Shown: positions 12,347-21,376 of the stretch, one piece after another
Position numbering within the stretch: the stretch's first letter is position 1
How the letters are laid out: each line of letters opens with the position of its first letter
DNA from: Rebecca billardiae RCC1528
Lineage: Eukaryota > Haptophyta
Length of the DNA: 64,000 nt
NCBI GenBank assembly: GCA_965240325.2
Contig: OZ251223.1
Coordinates: 558,001-622,000 of the forward strand
Direction: 5' to 3'
The notes under the pieces: model-generated
The model's database searches: none
What the model saw: the letters and a program-made list of their open reading frames with translations, nothing else
What the model was told of the DNA's origin: nothing
Translations under genes and position numbers: made by a program

Positions 12347-12785
12347 ATGGGGGCAGCTGACGATGAAGATCCGCCCGAGAAGCAGCCCACGGGCGAGGGC
12401 GGCAAGCAGACCAAGGATCTCGACACTGTGACGGACTATGTCGAGGCTCGTGAGCTGGTGCGCGCGTGGCGATGCTGCTGGGAGTGGCTGCCCGGCTCGC
12501 GCGCTGATGCGCAATCCCTCACCTGTGCGCGCTGCGCCATCGGCTGTCCCACAGGATGCATCCAAGGCGCAGCAGGCGATGGCCATGCTCGCCGACGGCG
12601 ACGCGGGCGAGGAGTCCAAGGCCGACGCGCAGCGCGAGCGCGAGCTTGCGAGCGTCAAGGTGGACAGCGCACACGTCACGGTGCTGATGCAAGAGTACGA
12701 GCTCCCCAAGGAGGACGCCGAGCGCAAGCTGCGCCTGGCCCGCGGCGATCTGGCCGCGGCGCTGACTGCGCTACTCGACGAATAG
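12347..12785 (+). CDS. HYPK: HYPK homologue (NatA-associated UBA-like protein)
   Basis: A 113-residue protein from two exons, 12347-12457 and 12555-12785. The 97-nt intron (donor GTGCGC, acceptor ACAG) is phase 0. Joining gives LDTVTDYVEAREL-DASKAQQAMAML, which lines up with the conserved VTDY segment of huntingtin-interacting protein K. The C-terminal half has the basic QRERELASVKV segment and the UBA-like domain (VTVLMQEYELPKEDAERKL, then GDLAAALTALL). HYPK binds the ribosome-associated NatA N-acetyltransferase and regulates co-translational N-terminal acetylation. It is cytosolic, with no signal peptide. Length is close to the usual 110-130 residues. The intron could be read through in frame only as an alternative N-terminus lacking VTDY, which I consider less likely. 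Confidence 0.88.
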
Positions 12786-13066
12786 CATCGTTCGCGGCCT
12801 TGGGCCTCCGAAGGCCCTGCGTCCTGAGACGACGAGCGAACGTCGGCTTGCCTCGTCACTTTCTGATTCGGGCTTGAGTGGCGGCTAATCCAGGGCTCCC
12901 TGCTGGGACGCCTGTGCCTACTGGCTGATTATGGTGCTGTGGCATTCGTCGTTGCGTCACTCGCGACAGGGAATAACCTTAGCAGCATCAGCGCGAGTCG
13001 ATCAGCCAGATTTTGCTAGCGCTGATGCCGACATTTGACAGTCATCACCGTGATTCGTGAAGTGAT

Positions 13067-13087
13067 GGCTACTAATAATTAGTAGCC
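13067..13087. other. Perfect hairpin between convergent genes
   Basis: GGCTACTAA and TTAGTAGCC form a perfect 9-bp stem with a 3-nt TAA loop. It lies about 150 nt past the sulfotransferase stop and 280 nt past the HYPK stop. It could act in 3'-end formation or mRNA stability of either gene; this is inferred from position only. Confidence 0.6.
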
Positions 13088-13100
13088 ACTTGTGATTGGT

Positions 13101-13149
13101 CATGCTGCACTTCATGAATAGGTGCCGACCCCGCGCCGCGAAAGCTCGG
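13101..13149 (+). repeat. Inverted copy of part of the sulfotransferase CDS
   Basis: This segment is the reverse complement of 13441-13487 inside the neighbouring coding region: 34 matching bases, a 4-nt insertion, then 13 more matching bases. In the minus-strand transcript it would pair with codons for about HFIGADPAPRKL, forming a stem of about 47 bp with a loop of about 290 nt. Confidence 0.85.
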
Positions 13150-13234
13150 GGTCTGACTGCTCGAGTAGACAAGCAGCACAGCAGCACTCCCTGAGTCCCG
13201 CTCCGCAGCTGCAGTCGTAGACGCGTACTCGTAG

Positions 13235-14239
13235 TCAGTCAAATGTCGAGACGCCAGACGTGCAGGAGTCGTCGAACATGCACGCCCGGCAAGCGGGGTG
13301 CAGGCGCTTGCACTCCTCAACCATCATGGTCAGCTCTTGCCTCAGCGGACGTTCCAGCAAGTACTCCCATGGCGTGCGCGTGTGATGCTTCGTGGCGAAG
13401 CTGATGCTCACGTTCGCACTTCCGCAGCGGACGGCGCCTTCCCCGAGCTTTCGCGGCGCGGGGTCGGCACCTATGAAGTGCAGCATGCGCACAAGCTCGT
13501 CCTCTGGCCGCTCGAGCAGGGTCTCGTACGTGATCGGGAGCACGGGGACGTTGTGGGCACGCAGTTGCTCGGCAGCGCCGCGCATGCGCGTGAGATCCTC
13601 GCCATACATGCGCATCCGTGCCTTGATCCACCGAGATGTGAGTCTCCCGCCGGCAGTGCCATTGACGTTGACCACGTTGGTGTTCGCGGAGGCGATCGCG
13701 TGCGCGATCAAATTGGATCGTATGAGCATCAGCACGCGCACGCCGCGCTGCCGCAGCGGCTGTAGCCACTCACCGATTGGCCACCAGCCCTGGTCTATGT
13801 GCCACAAGAAGCCAAGGGCGTGTGCCGCGCCGACTGCCTGGTCCGCCTCGGCGCGCGTGGCGAACATCATCTCCTTATTCTCTTTTCTGAAACCCTGGCG
13901 CACGCAGGCATTCTGCTCTGTGAACGCTGCCGTGCCGGGCTGTGCGCGTGGGTCATCAAAGGGCGCGAGCCCCCAGAATCGATCCATCACGCCTAGCTTG
14001 CCCGCGCCGTACGCGTGATCCGCATCTGGCGCGTCGCGAAACAGGCAGCGCATGCTGTTGTCCGCCTTGGCGAGCATGATCTCGTCCGCCATCAGCACGC
14101 CAGGGCACTGCGACAGCAGCGTGCGCACAAAGTGCGTGCCACTTCGCTGCCTCGAGAGGAGCACAAACCTTGTGTCCTCCGCTCCGTCCGCGCGCATCGC
14201 GCGCGTCGCCACTGAGAGCACCAGCCACCGCCATAGCAT
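13235..14239 (-). CDS. P-loop sulfotransferase family protein
   Basis: Single exon, 334 residues. An N-terminal hydrophobic stretch (MLWRWLVLSVATRAM) may be a signal peptide or short anchor. The PAPS-binding loop is FVLLSRQRSGTHFVRTLL (about 25-42), and the 3'-phosphate motif is VLMLIRSNLIAHAIASANT (about 169-187), with Arg174 and Ser184 in the expected places. Such enzymes transfer sulfate from PAPS to carbohydrates, lipids or small alcohols; the acceptor cannot be told from sequence. The C-terminus has Cys residues (CKRLHPACRACMFDDSC) suited to a lumenal protein. It is divergent to the IQ-repeat gene (207 bp between ATGs) and convergent with HYPK. Codons at 13441-13487 have an inverted copy about 85 nt beyond the stop. 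Confidence 0.85.
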   Translation of the reverse strand: MLWRWLVLSVATRAMRADGAEDTRFVLLSRQRSGTHFVRTLLSQCPGVLMADEIMLAKADNSMRCLFRDAPDADHAYGAGKLGVMDRFWGLAPFDDPRAQPGTAAFTEQNACVRQGFRKENKEMMFATRAEADQAVGAAHALGFLWHIDQGWWPIGEWLQPLRQRGVRVLMLIRSNLIAHAIASANTNVVNVNGTAGGRLTSRWIKARMRMYGEDLTRMRGAAEQLRAHNVPVLPITYETLLERPEDELVRMLHFIGADPAPRKLGEGAVRCGSANVSISFATKHHTRTPWEYLLERPLRQELTMMVEECKRLHPACRACMFDDSCTSGVSTFD

Positions 14240-14445
14240 GGCGGGAGTCGCGGGACCTCGGAATTCATATCGTTTTTTTCCCCGTTTTTTTTCCTTCCGC
14301 GCGCGAAAATTGTGCGGGCTGCATCGAAATCGCTTTGTGCATTGTGCTGATGATGCGGAAACATTTCTTCGGGCAACAGAGGGCGGTTACTTCTGCAAGT
14401 CCTGCTCGTCGACTGCCGTGGCGAGCACAGAGCCGCGAGGGGGCC
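14240..14445. promoter_or_regulatory. Divergent promoter, sulfotransferase / IQ-repeat gene
   Basis: 206 bp between opposite ATG codons. It contains T-tracts at about 14271-14293. If the IQ gene starts at the upstream in-frame ATG near 14350, the shared region shrinks to about 110 bp. Confidence 0.45.
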
Positions 14446-17400
14446 ATGCCGGCTCCGCCGGACGCGGCGCAGCCCGGCCTGGGCGCGGCCTTCAACCAGG
14501 ACTTCCAGGACGCGCTCACCGACCTGGCCGCCGACGCGCTGCAGCTCGACCCAATCGACGTCAGCCTGCTCGAGCTGGTCGCCGCCGGGCTCGCGATGCT
14601 CGGGGCGGACGAGCTCGAGCGCGCGACCGAGTCTGCGCTCGACCTCGCGCTGCCCGTGCGGCTGATGCGGCACGTGCACGAGCCGGGCGTGGCGCCGCTG
14701 GTGCTCTGCGTCTTCGCCAACCTCTCCATCGTCGACGAGGCCGCGGAAGAGATCGCCGCGTCCAAGCGCGCGATGCGCTTCCTTCTCAAGTCGCTGCACG
14801 CCGCCGAGCGCCAGACGCGCTCGTACGCGATGACGGCCGTGCAGAACATCTCGGCGAGCCCGAGCGGCTCGCGCGAGATGTTCGCGCGGCCGAGCGCGCT
14901 CAACGCCCTCGAGAAGGCCGCCGCGCTCGACGCCGACGACGCGATCTCGCTCACGGCGATCAACGCACTGGAAAACGTGACCATGCACACGCAGGCGGCT
15001 GTCGACGCGCGCCCGTCCATCGTGCGGCTGCTGCTCTGGCGGCGGAAGCGCTCGCGCCTGCAGAAGCGGCAGTCGGCGGTCGAACGGCTGCGCTCGCGCC
15101 AGCACAAGCTCGCGCGCGAGCGTGCCGCGCTCGTGATCCAGGCCGCCGCGCGCCGCCGCCACCGCACGCGAGCGCTGGCCGCGGTGAGGCTGCAGGCGCA
15201 TGCGCGGCGATTGCTCGCCGAGGCTGAGGCGTGGCGGCGGTACGACGCGCGGCTCGAGCAGGAGGCGAGCGTCGTGATCCAGCGCATCGCGCGGGGCTGG
15301 CGCGTGCGCCGCCCGCTGCTCGAGCAGCGCGCCGCTCGCGCCGCCGAGCACGCCGCCCACGCGCTGTCACGGGCGGCTCAGCCGCGCGCCGGCGCGCCGG
15401 CGCCGCCCGAGGTCCGCGCCGCCCGAGCGGCCGACGCCGGCCACGAGGCGGCCGTGACCGCGGCGCCGGCACCGGCCGTAGCCGCGCCGGCGAGCGCCGA
15501 GGCCGTCGGCGCGGACGGTCTCAAGCGGGAGGCGCGCGCAGCGACGCGCGTGCAGGCGGCGGAGCGCGGGCGCGGCGCGCGCGCCGATGCGTCGCGCCTG
15601 CGAACACAACAGCGGCTCGAGGCGGCCGCGGCCGCGGCGAGGGGCGCTGCGGACGACGCCGGGGTCGGTGGCACCAGTCCGACGCAGCAGCAGGCGCAGT
15701 GGCTCGCCTTCGTGCGCGCCGAGGCCGCCTCCACACTCACCGCCGCCGCCAGAGGCGCTGCCGAGCGTCGGGGGCTGGCGCGCAAGCGCGCTGCGGCGCT
15801 GCGTTTGCAGGCGGTGGCGCGCCGGACAGTTGCAGCTCACGAGCTGGCCAGGCGGCGCGGTGCGGCGCAGACGATCGGCGCGGCGGCATCGCGCATGCGG
15901 CTCGAACGCGCGGAGCGGCAGAGGCGCGCGCAGGCAGAGGAGGAGGCGGCGGCTCTGGCGGCGGCCGAGGCGGCGGCCCTCGCCGCAGCTGCGGTGGCCG
16001 AGGCGGCCGCGGCGGAGGCGGAGGCGGCGGCCAAAGCCGAGGCGGCGGCGGCGGCCGAGTCGGCGGCGGCGGAGATGGGTGAGGGAGCGCCGGCGAGCGA
16101 ACGAGCGCACAGCACGCCGGCGGTTGCGCCGCCGGAGGCATCGGATACCGCCGCCCACCTGGGCGCGCCCGCTGGGGCCAGCGAGCTGCCACCAGACTGG
16201 CGGCGCGACGGCGGCGGGACTGACGACGCCGCGCCGGCGTCGGCCCCTCGCGACCCTCAGGCTGCTGCTGCCGCGCCGGTGGTGGGCGCTGCGTCGGTCC
16301 CCGCCGGCGAGCCGACGGGACGCGGCGCGGCGCGGCCGGCCGCAGTGGACGAAGGCACGGACTACGAGCCCCCACCGCCCGCCGAGCCATCCGACTCTGC
16401 TGGGGGCTGGGAGCCCAGATCGCTGCGCTTCGAAGCGCCGAACGCGCCGCGCGCCCAGCTGGCGGATGCTGAGGCACAGACGAGCCCGTTGCAGAGTGCG
16501 CGCGCCGCGCCGCCCGCGGCCGCCGCGCCGCCGGCTGGTGCGTCGCCAAGCACAGCCGTCGCGGCGCCAGCTCCTTCGGCGGCCTCGCCCTCAGCCGAGC
16601 CAGCAGCGCCGCCGGCGGTGTCGCCGCCGGCCGCCGCCGAACCTTCGTCCGTTGGCCCGTGGGCCGAGGCCTCAACGGCCGCGCTGGCCACAGCCCCCGC
16701 GTCGGCTGAGCGCGAGCCGGCCGCCGCAACAGCCGCGCCGGCCGCCGCGCCGACGTCGACAGCGCCCGCGCCAGCGGCGGCAGCGCCGGCGCCCGAAGCG
16801 GCGCTGCTGACGGCAGCGGCTCTGCCGCCAGCGGCCGCCGTGGCTGCGCCCGCCGCCGCCACCGGCGCGGATGAGGCTGACCTGCGCCGAGCGGACGCTG
16901 GCGGCAGTGACGTCGCGAGCCCCGCTCCTGCCAGCACCGCCGTCGCGCCGGCGGCTGCCGCCGCCTCGCCCGCTGCAGCCGCCGCCGCTGCCGCCGCGCC
17001 CACCGCCGCCGCCGCCGACTCCGCCGAGCAGCCAACGCCAGCGGCCGACGGCGGCGCGGCTGGAGCGATCGCAGGCCCTGCCACCGCCGAGCCGGCGACG
17101 GTGTCGGCTCCTTCCGCGCCGGGCGCGCCCGCCTCGGCCACGGCCGCGGCTGTGGCACCTGCCCCTCCCGGTACCGCCGCGGACGAGGAGGATGCGCCGT
17201 CCGCAGACGGCGCATCGGCCACCGAGCCGGGCGCGCCGGCAGCCGCGGCTGCGGCAACCGCCACGCGCGGGGCGGACGATGGGGGCAGCGGCGGTGGCCC
17301 TGTGTCGGCCTCCGCACCCGCGCACGCAGCGCCGGGGGCGCCGGCAGCCGCGGCTGCGGCAACCGCCACGCGCGGGGCGGACGATGGGGGCAGCGGCGGT

Positions 17401-20400
17401 GGCCCTGTGTCGGCCTCCGCACCCGCGCACGCAGCTGACGCGGGGGCAGCGCAGGCCGCAGCCCTGCCGCAGCACGGCGCGCCGGCCGCCGCCACGCCGG
17501 GCGGCGCCGATGATCCCGCCCCTGCCGACTCCGCCACCGCCGATCCGCCGAGGGCCCCCGCTGAGACGTTGGTCGCAAGCGGCGATGGCACTCTCTCCAC
17601 TCCGGCCGCCGCGCCGAGCGCGGACGCGCGCGCTGAGGGCGAGGCGGCCGCTGCCGCCGGTGCCGGGCCGTCGGAGGCGACGGGCGCGGCGCAGGCCCAG
17701 GCGCGCGCGGCGACGGCGGTGCAGGCGCACGCGCGCGGCATGGCCGCGCGTGCGGCCGTGCGCATGCGCGCGCTCATCCTCGCAAGCGTGTTCGGCGCAC
17801 GCTGGGCGCGCGCCGCGCGCCGCTCGCGCGCCGCGCGCGAGCGCGCGGTGCGAGCCCTCGTCGAGGCGGCGATCGGCGGCGTGCTGCGCCGCGCGGCGAC
17901 GGAGCGCGCGGCCACGCGGCTGCAGGCGGGCGCGCGCGGCGCGCACGGCCGCGCGCACGCGCGCGTGCGCGCGCGGGACGCCGCCGAGGCGGGCGCCGCC
18001 GCGCTCGGCGCGTTCCGGGAAACCTCCGCGGTGCGCGTGCAGCGATGCTACCGCGCGCGGCTCTTCGCGTATCTCGCGGCGCTGAGCGAGAGGCTGCGCG
18101 AGGTGCGCGGCAGCGGCGTGCGCGTGGCCCTCGCGCAGCGCGCTCTCGAGGCCGCGGTGGCCGAGGCGGCCGACGCGGCCGCGGCGCACCACGCCGCAGG
18201 GCCCGTCGTCGTGATTGCGTCGGCGCGCGCCGAGCCGAGCCGCGCGCAGCACGGCTCGCGCCCGCCGGTGTGGGGGCTTCTGACGAACAACTGGGTGGCG
18301 ACCGAGCGCTTCGGGGAGGAGACGGACGCGTCGCGCGCCGCGCGGGACGAGGAGCTGGTGCACCGGCTCGAGCAGGCCGGCTCGCCCCCGCCGCCGCCGG
18401 GCGCGGCGTCGGGCGCGCGGCGGCGGCCGGCGACCGCAGGCCTCAGCGGCCGCAGCCGACCGCCGTCCGCCTCGGCCTCCCGGCTGTCGACCTACTCGCT
18501 CGTGACGGAGGGGGAGTCCGGGCAGTCCGGGGAGCGGTCGGATGGCGGCGGGGCGGGCGGCACGCCCGGCGTGGCGCACAGGGCGCGCGCGGCGAGCGCG
18601 GGCACTGCGCGCAGGCAAGCGGCCGTATCGGTTGGGACCTGGTCTGCGGTGGAGGCGCCGCTGCTCGTGCCGCCACCGTCCGGAGGCGGCGGTCGGCGTG
18701 CCGACGGCACCGTCGGCGGCGTGCTGCCAGCCGCCAGCGCGCCCCAGCCGCCGAGCAGCGGCTCGCTCCTGCCCTCGCCACTCGCGCTTCCCGAGCCGCA
18801 GGGCGCGGCGCAGAGGCCGGCGCCGCCGCAGCTCCCCGCCGACGGCCAGACGGCGGACTCCACGCCCGAGCGCGCCACGCTGCACACACTGATGGCGGGC
18901 GCCCAGCACGGCGCCGGTGGCGGCGGCAGCGCGGCCGCGAGTGCTCGCGCCTCCCCAGCTTACCCACCTCCGCGCTCGCGCGGCGGCGGCGGCGGCGCGC
19001 CCCGGGGCCGGTCGCCGCCGACGGGCCGGGCGGCGGCGCGCGACTGGCCCGGCGCGAGCTCGAGCACGTGTCACCTGCACATGGCGACAGCCGAGTCGGT
19101 CTATTTGAGCATGGCCGCGGCGCTCCCCGCGCCGCACGCCGCCGGCGTCGGCCGCGGCGTGCGGCTGCGCGGCAGTCTCGCAACCGACTCCGCTCTGAGC
19201 GCGCGCACCCTGGGTGCCTTCCCAGCCTCGTCGGCCGGGGGGGCCGCCGTCTGGGCAGGCACGGCGGCGGCGGCAGGCAGTCATGGCGGTCCGCCGCGCC
19301 GCGCGAGCAGCTGCAGGCCTTGGACCCATCACTCGCCGCCGCGCGCGCGCAGCCCGGACACGCTGAGCCCTGGCTCGCGGCAGCAGCGGCAGCGGCCCTG
19401 GACCTCGGCACAGTCGCCGACGAGCGTGCGCGGCCTTCGGGGCGAGCTTCGCACGGCATGCGCCCTCGCGCTCTCGCTACACCACTCCGACGGCACAGGA
19501 TCGCCCGGCCGCGCGCGCGGCCGTCTGCCATTGCTCCCGCGCGGGCAGTCGTCGCCGCCGCCCGGCCGCGCCACCGTCTCCGCCGGCACGGAGGGCACGC
19601 ACGGCAGCAGCCTGCTGGCCGAGCGAGCGCGCCGTCAGAGCCGCGAGCGCCGGCTGCAGCTCGCGACGATCGAGCCGCTCTCGAATCTGCATGTGCAGTC
19701 TTACCTGAGCTCGCTCAGCGCCGCATCCGCGCAGCAGGACGACGACGCGGGCGCGCCCGCGTGGTGGCTTGCGTCCAGCTCGGCCCTCTCCGCGCCGCCG
19801 CCGCGCGCGCGCGGCTCGCCGCATGCCGCGACGCCGGAGGACGCGCCGTCGCGCGAGCCATCGTCCGCCCTACTCAGCCCTCTGGACCGGCAGGGGCGGG
19901 AGCTTCTCGAGATGCTGCGCGGCGGCAGCGCCGGCGGCGGCGGCGGGGCCGGCGGCGCGGGCGGGGCCGGCGGCGCGGGCGGGCCGGACGACCTCGAGGG
20001 GCGGGCGCAGCGCGCGCGGCCGCGCGACAGCCAGCAGCCGATGCCCACCGGCAGGGCGGTCGTTGGCCCTGGCCGGCCGCACCGCTCCGCGTCTGCCTCC
20101 GCGCGGGCCGGCAGCGGGCTCCTGCCTCGGATCGAGTCACCGAGCGGCGGCGATGCGCGGGCGCAGCAGCGCAGGGCCGCCGCGCATCGGCCTCGCTCCC
20201 GGCAGCCCTCGCAGCCCACGCTGCCCCCGCGGCTCGGCCGACCGCACGACGAGCCGCCCTCGGCCGCCACGAGCCGGCCAGGCACGCGCGCGAGCCGCCG
20301 CCGCTCGCCGCGCGAGCGCCAAGCCGGCCGCGGCGCGCGGCCGGCTTCTCATTCGCACCTAGACCTGGACACGCTGCTTGGTGACGCGCACAGCGGCATC

Positions 20401-20976
20401 GCGGGCCGGCCGGTCTCGATCTCGCAGATCGAGATACGTCTGCGCGCGCGCGAGCAGCACCTCGCGCTCCTTGGCAGCGGGGCAGCCGCGGTGCCGCCCA
20501 AGCCGCCGCCGCCCCCGCCCCCGCCTGACCACGCGCGCGGGCGCGAGCGCCCACACCGACGGCGAGCACGGCCGGAGCGCTCGCTCGTGACGCCGCCGCC
20601 AGCTGCGCGCGCCGCGCTGCACGGCGTGGACGACGAGCCGCTCGACGCCGAGCAGGCCCACGAGCACGGCTGGTACCCGTCTGCGGAGGCGTACGAGCGC
20701 GCGCTCGCCGCGACGATCACCAGGCGCGTGCAAGAGCGGCCGCGCCGCGCAAGCCGGAGCCCGCGCGCTGGCCGCGCAGCGGACGGCACGCCCAGGGCGC
20801 GCGAGCACGGCGCGGACGACGGCGGCTTGCAGGTGCCGCCATCGAGCATGTCGGTCGGCGAGCTCGTGATGGAGATCAAGAGGCTGAAGGCAGCGCTTCA
20901 TCTGGCTGAGCGTGCGAGGGGCATCGCCGTGTCGGCGTCGACGGCCACGGCGGTGTTTGATACGGCGGCATCATAA
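14446..20976 (+). CDS. Armadillo-like and IQ-motif protein, very large and low-complexity
   Basis: One open exon of 2177 residues. Residues about 20-190 are helical and armadillo-like (LVLCVFANLSIVDEAAEEI, SYAMTAVQNISAS, SLTAINALENVTMHT). Next come IQ calmodulin-binding motifs (AALVIQAAARRRHRTRAL, AVRLQAHARR, ASVVIQRIARGWRVRRP), a long Ala/Pro/Glu-rich linker, a second IQ cluster (TAVQAHARGMAARAAVRMR, TRLQAGARGAHGRAHAR, VRVQRCYRARLFAYLAAL) and a basic Ser/Pro/Arg-rich tail ending in a short coiled coil (SVGELVMEIKRLKAALHLAERA). The layout suggests a calmodulin-responsive cytoskeletal, centrosomal or axonemal scaffold; that is inference. ATG 14446 was chosen as the start just before the ordered domain; in-frame ATGs near 14350 could add 32 residues. 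A perfect in-frame duplication of about 34 codons lies near 17229-17434. Introns inside the linker cannot be excluded. Confidence 0.7.
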   Translation: MPAPPDAAQPGLGAAFNQDFQDALTDLAADALQLDPIDVSLLELVAAGLAMLGADELERATESALDLALPVRLMRHVHEPGVAPLVLCVFANLSIVDEAAEEIAASKRAMRFLLKSLHAAERQTRSYAMTAVQNISASPSGSREMFARPSALNALEKAAALDADDAISLTAINALENVTMHTQAAVDARPSIVRLLLWRRKRSRLQKRQSAVERLRSRQHKLARERAALVIQAAARRRHRTRALAAVRLQAHARRLLAEAEAWRRYDARLEQEASVVIQRIARGWRVRRPLLEQRAARAAEHAAHALSRAAQPRAGAPAPPEVRAARAADAGHEAAVTAAPAPAVAAPASAEAVGADGLKREARAATRVQAAERGRGARADASRLRTQQRLEAAAAAARGAADDAGVGGTSPTQQQAQWLAFVRAEAASTLTAAARGAAERRGLARKRAAALRLQAVARRTVAAHELARRRGAAQTIGAAASRMRLERAERQRRAQAEEEAAALAAAEAAALAAAAVAEAAAAEAEAAAKAEAAAAAESAAAEMGEGAPASERAHSTPAVAPPEASDTAAHLGAPAGASELPPDWRRDGGGTDDAAPASAPRDPQAAAAAPVVGAASVPAGEPTGRGAARPAAVDEGTDYEPPPPAEPSDSAGGWEPRSLRFEAPNAPRAQLADAEAQTSPLQSARAAPPAAAAPPAGASPSTAVAAPAPSAASPSAEPAAPPAVSPPAAAEPSSVGPWAEASTAALATAPASAEREPAAATAAPAAAPTSTAPAPAAAAPAPEAALLTAAALPPAAAVAAPAAATGADEADLRRADAGGSDVASPAPASTAVAPAAAAASPAAAAAAAAAPTAAAADSAEQPTPAADGGAAGAIAGPATAEPATVSAPSAPGAPASATAAAVAPAPPGTAADEEDAPSADGASATEPGAPAAAAAATATRGADDGGSGGGPVSASAPAHAAPGAPAAAAAATATRGADDGGSGGGPVSASAPAHAADAGAAQAAALPQHGAPAAATPGGADDPAPADSATADPPRAPAETLVASGDGTLSTPAAAPSADARAEGEAAAAAGAGPSEATGAAQAQARAATAVQAHARGMAARAAVRMRALILASVFGARWARAARRSRAARERAVRALVEAAIGGVLRRAATERAATRLQAGARGAHGRAHARVRARDAAEAGAAALGAFRETSAVRVQRCYRARLFAYLAALSERLREVRGSGVRVALAQRALEAAVAEAADAAAAHHAAGPVVVIASARAEPSRAQHGSRPPVWGLLTNNWVATERFGEETDASRAARDEELVHRLEQAGSPPPPPGAASGARRRPATAGLSGRSRPPSASASRLSTYSLVTEGESGQSGERSDGGGAGGTPGVAHRARAASAGTARRQAAVSVGTWSAVEAPLLVPPPSGGGGRRADGTVGGVLPAASAPQPPSSGSLLPSPLALPEPQGAAQRPAPPQLPADGQTADSTPERATLHTLMAGAQHGAGGGGSAAASARASPAYPPPRSRGGGGGAPRGRSPPTGRAAARDWPGASSSTCHLHMATAESVYLSMAAALPAPHAAGVGRGVRLRGSLATDSALSARTLGAFPASSAGGAAVWAGTAAAAGSHGGPPRRASSCRPWTHHSPPRARSPDTLSPGSRQQRQRPWTSAQSPTSVRGLRGELRTACALALSLHHSDGTGSPGRARGRLPLLPRGQSSPPPGRATVSAGTEGTHGSSLLAERARRQSRERRLQLATIEPLSNLHVQSYLSSLSAASAQQDDDAGAPAWWLASSSALSAPPPRARGSPHAATPEDAPSREPSSALLSPLDRQGRELLEMLRGGSAGGGGGAGGAGGAGGAGGPDDLEGRAQRARPRDSQQPMPTGRAVVGPGRPHRSASASARAGSGLLPRIESPSGGDARAQQRRAAAHRPRSRQPSQPTLPPRLGRPHDEPPSAATSRPGTRASRRRSPRERQAGRGARPASHSHLDLDTLLGDAHSGIAGRPVSISQIEIRLRAREQHLALLGSGAAAVPPKPPPPPPPPDHARGRERPHRRRARPERSLVTPPPAARAALHGVDDEPLDAEQAHEHGWYPSAEAYERALAATITRRVQERPRRASRSPRAGRAADGTPRAREHGADDGGLQVPPSSMSVGELVMEIKRLKAALHLAERARGIAVSASTATAVFDTAAS

Positions 20977-21376
20977 CTTAGTAGACAGTAGTATAGGCGT
21001 ATAGTATATCATATATATATATATATATTGTCGTCATTGTCGTCATTATTTATTAATATACGACCTCGTCATCATTTATTATTGCCGGCCGCCATCGAAT
21101 CATCAGCACAGCAGGCATCATCGCTACTGCGACGCTGCGCTGTCGTGCATGAATTATTATTCGTCGATCGTCATCATCGTAGCTCAGATAGGCTGCGTCG
21201 TACGATCATCACTGCTACTATTATTATAATTATAAAAATACAGATAGATTATACAGTCGTCATCAGTGGTCGATCGTCGCGACTCGCGTACGTACGCGTA
21301 TAAATATTGTCGCGCGTGATTATTGCATCTGCTATACTCGAATATGAAGCCACTGCTCTGAGTCTGACGAGCTTAA
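20977..21376. other. AT-rich convergent intergenic region with (AT)n tract
   Basis: About 400 bp between the stops of the IQ-repeat gene (+) and the MFS gene (-), much richer in A+T than the genes. It has an (AT)n microsatellite at about 21010-21028 and several TTATTA/TAATTATAA stretches suited to polyadenylation for both genes. No gene is seen. Confidence 0.6.

Larger units (their letters stand above)
12786..13234. other. Convergent intergenic region
   Basis: It lies between the stops of HYPK (+) and the sulfotransferase (-). It contains a 21-nt hairpin (13067-13087) and a 49-nt inverted copy of sulfotransferase coding sequence (13101-13149). The two 3' UTRs probably meet or overlap here. 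Confidence 0.6.

Noticed and set aside
16672-19332. 886-codon minus-strand frame opposite the IQ-repeat gene
   Set aside because: Arg/Gly-rich shadow of the plus-strand gene; no domain and no splice support.
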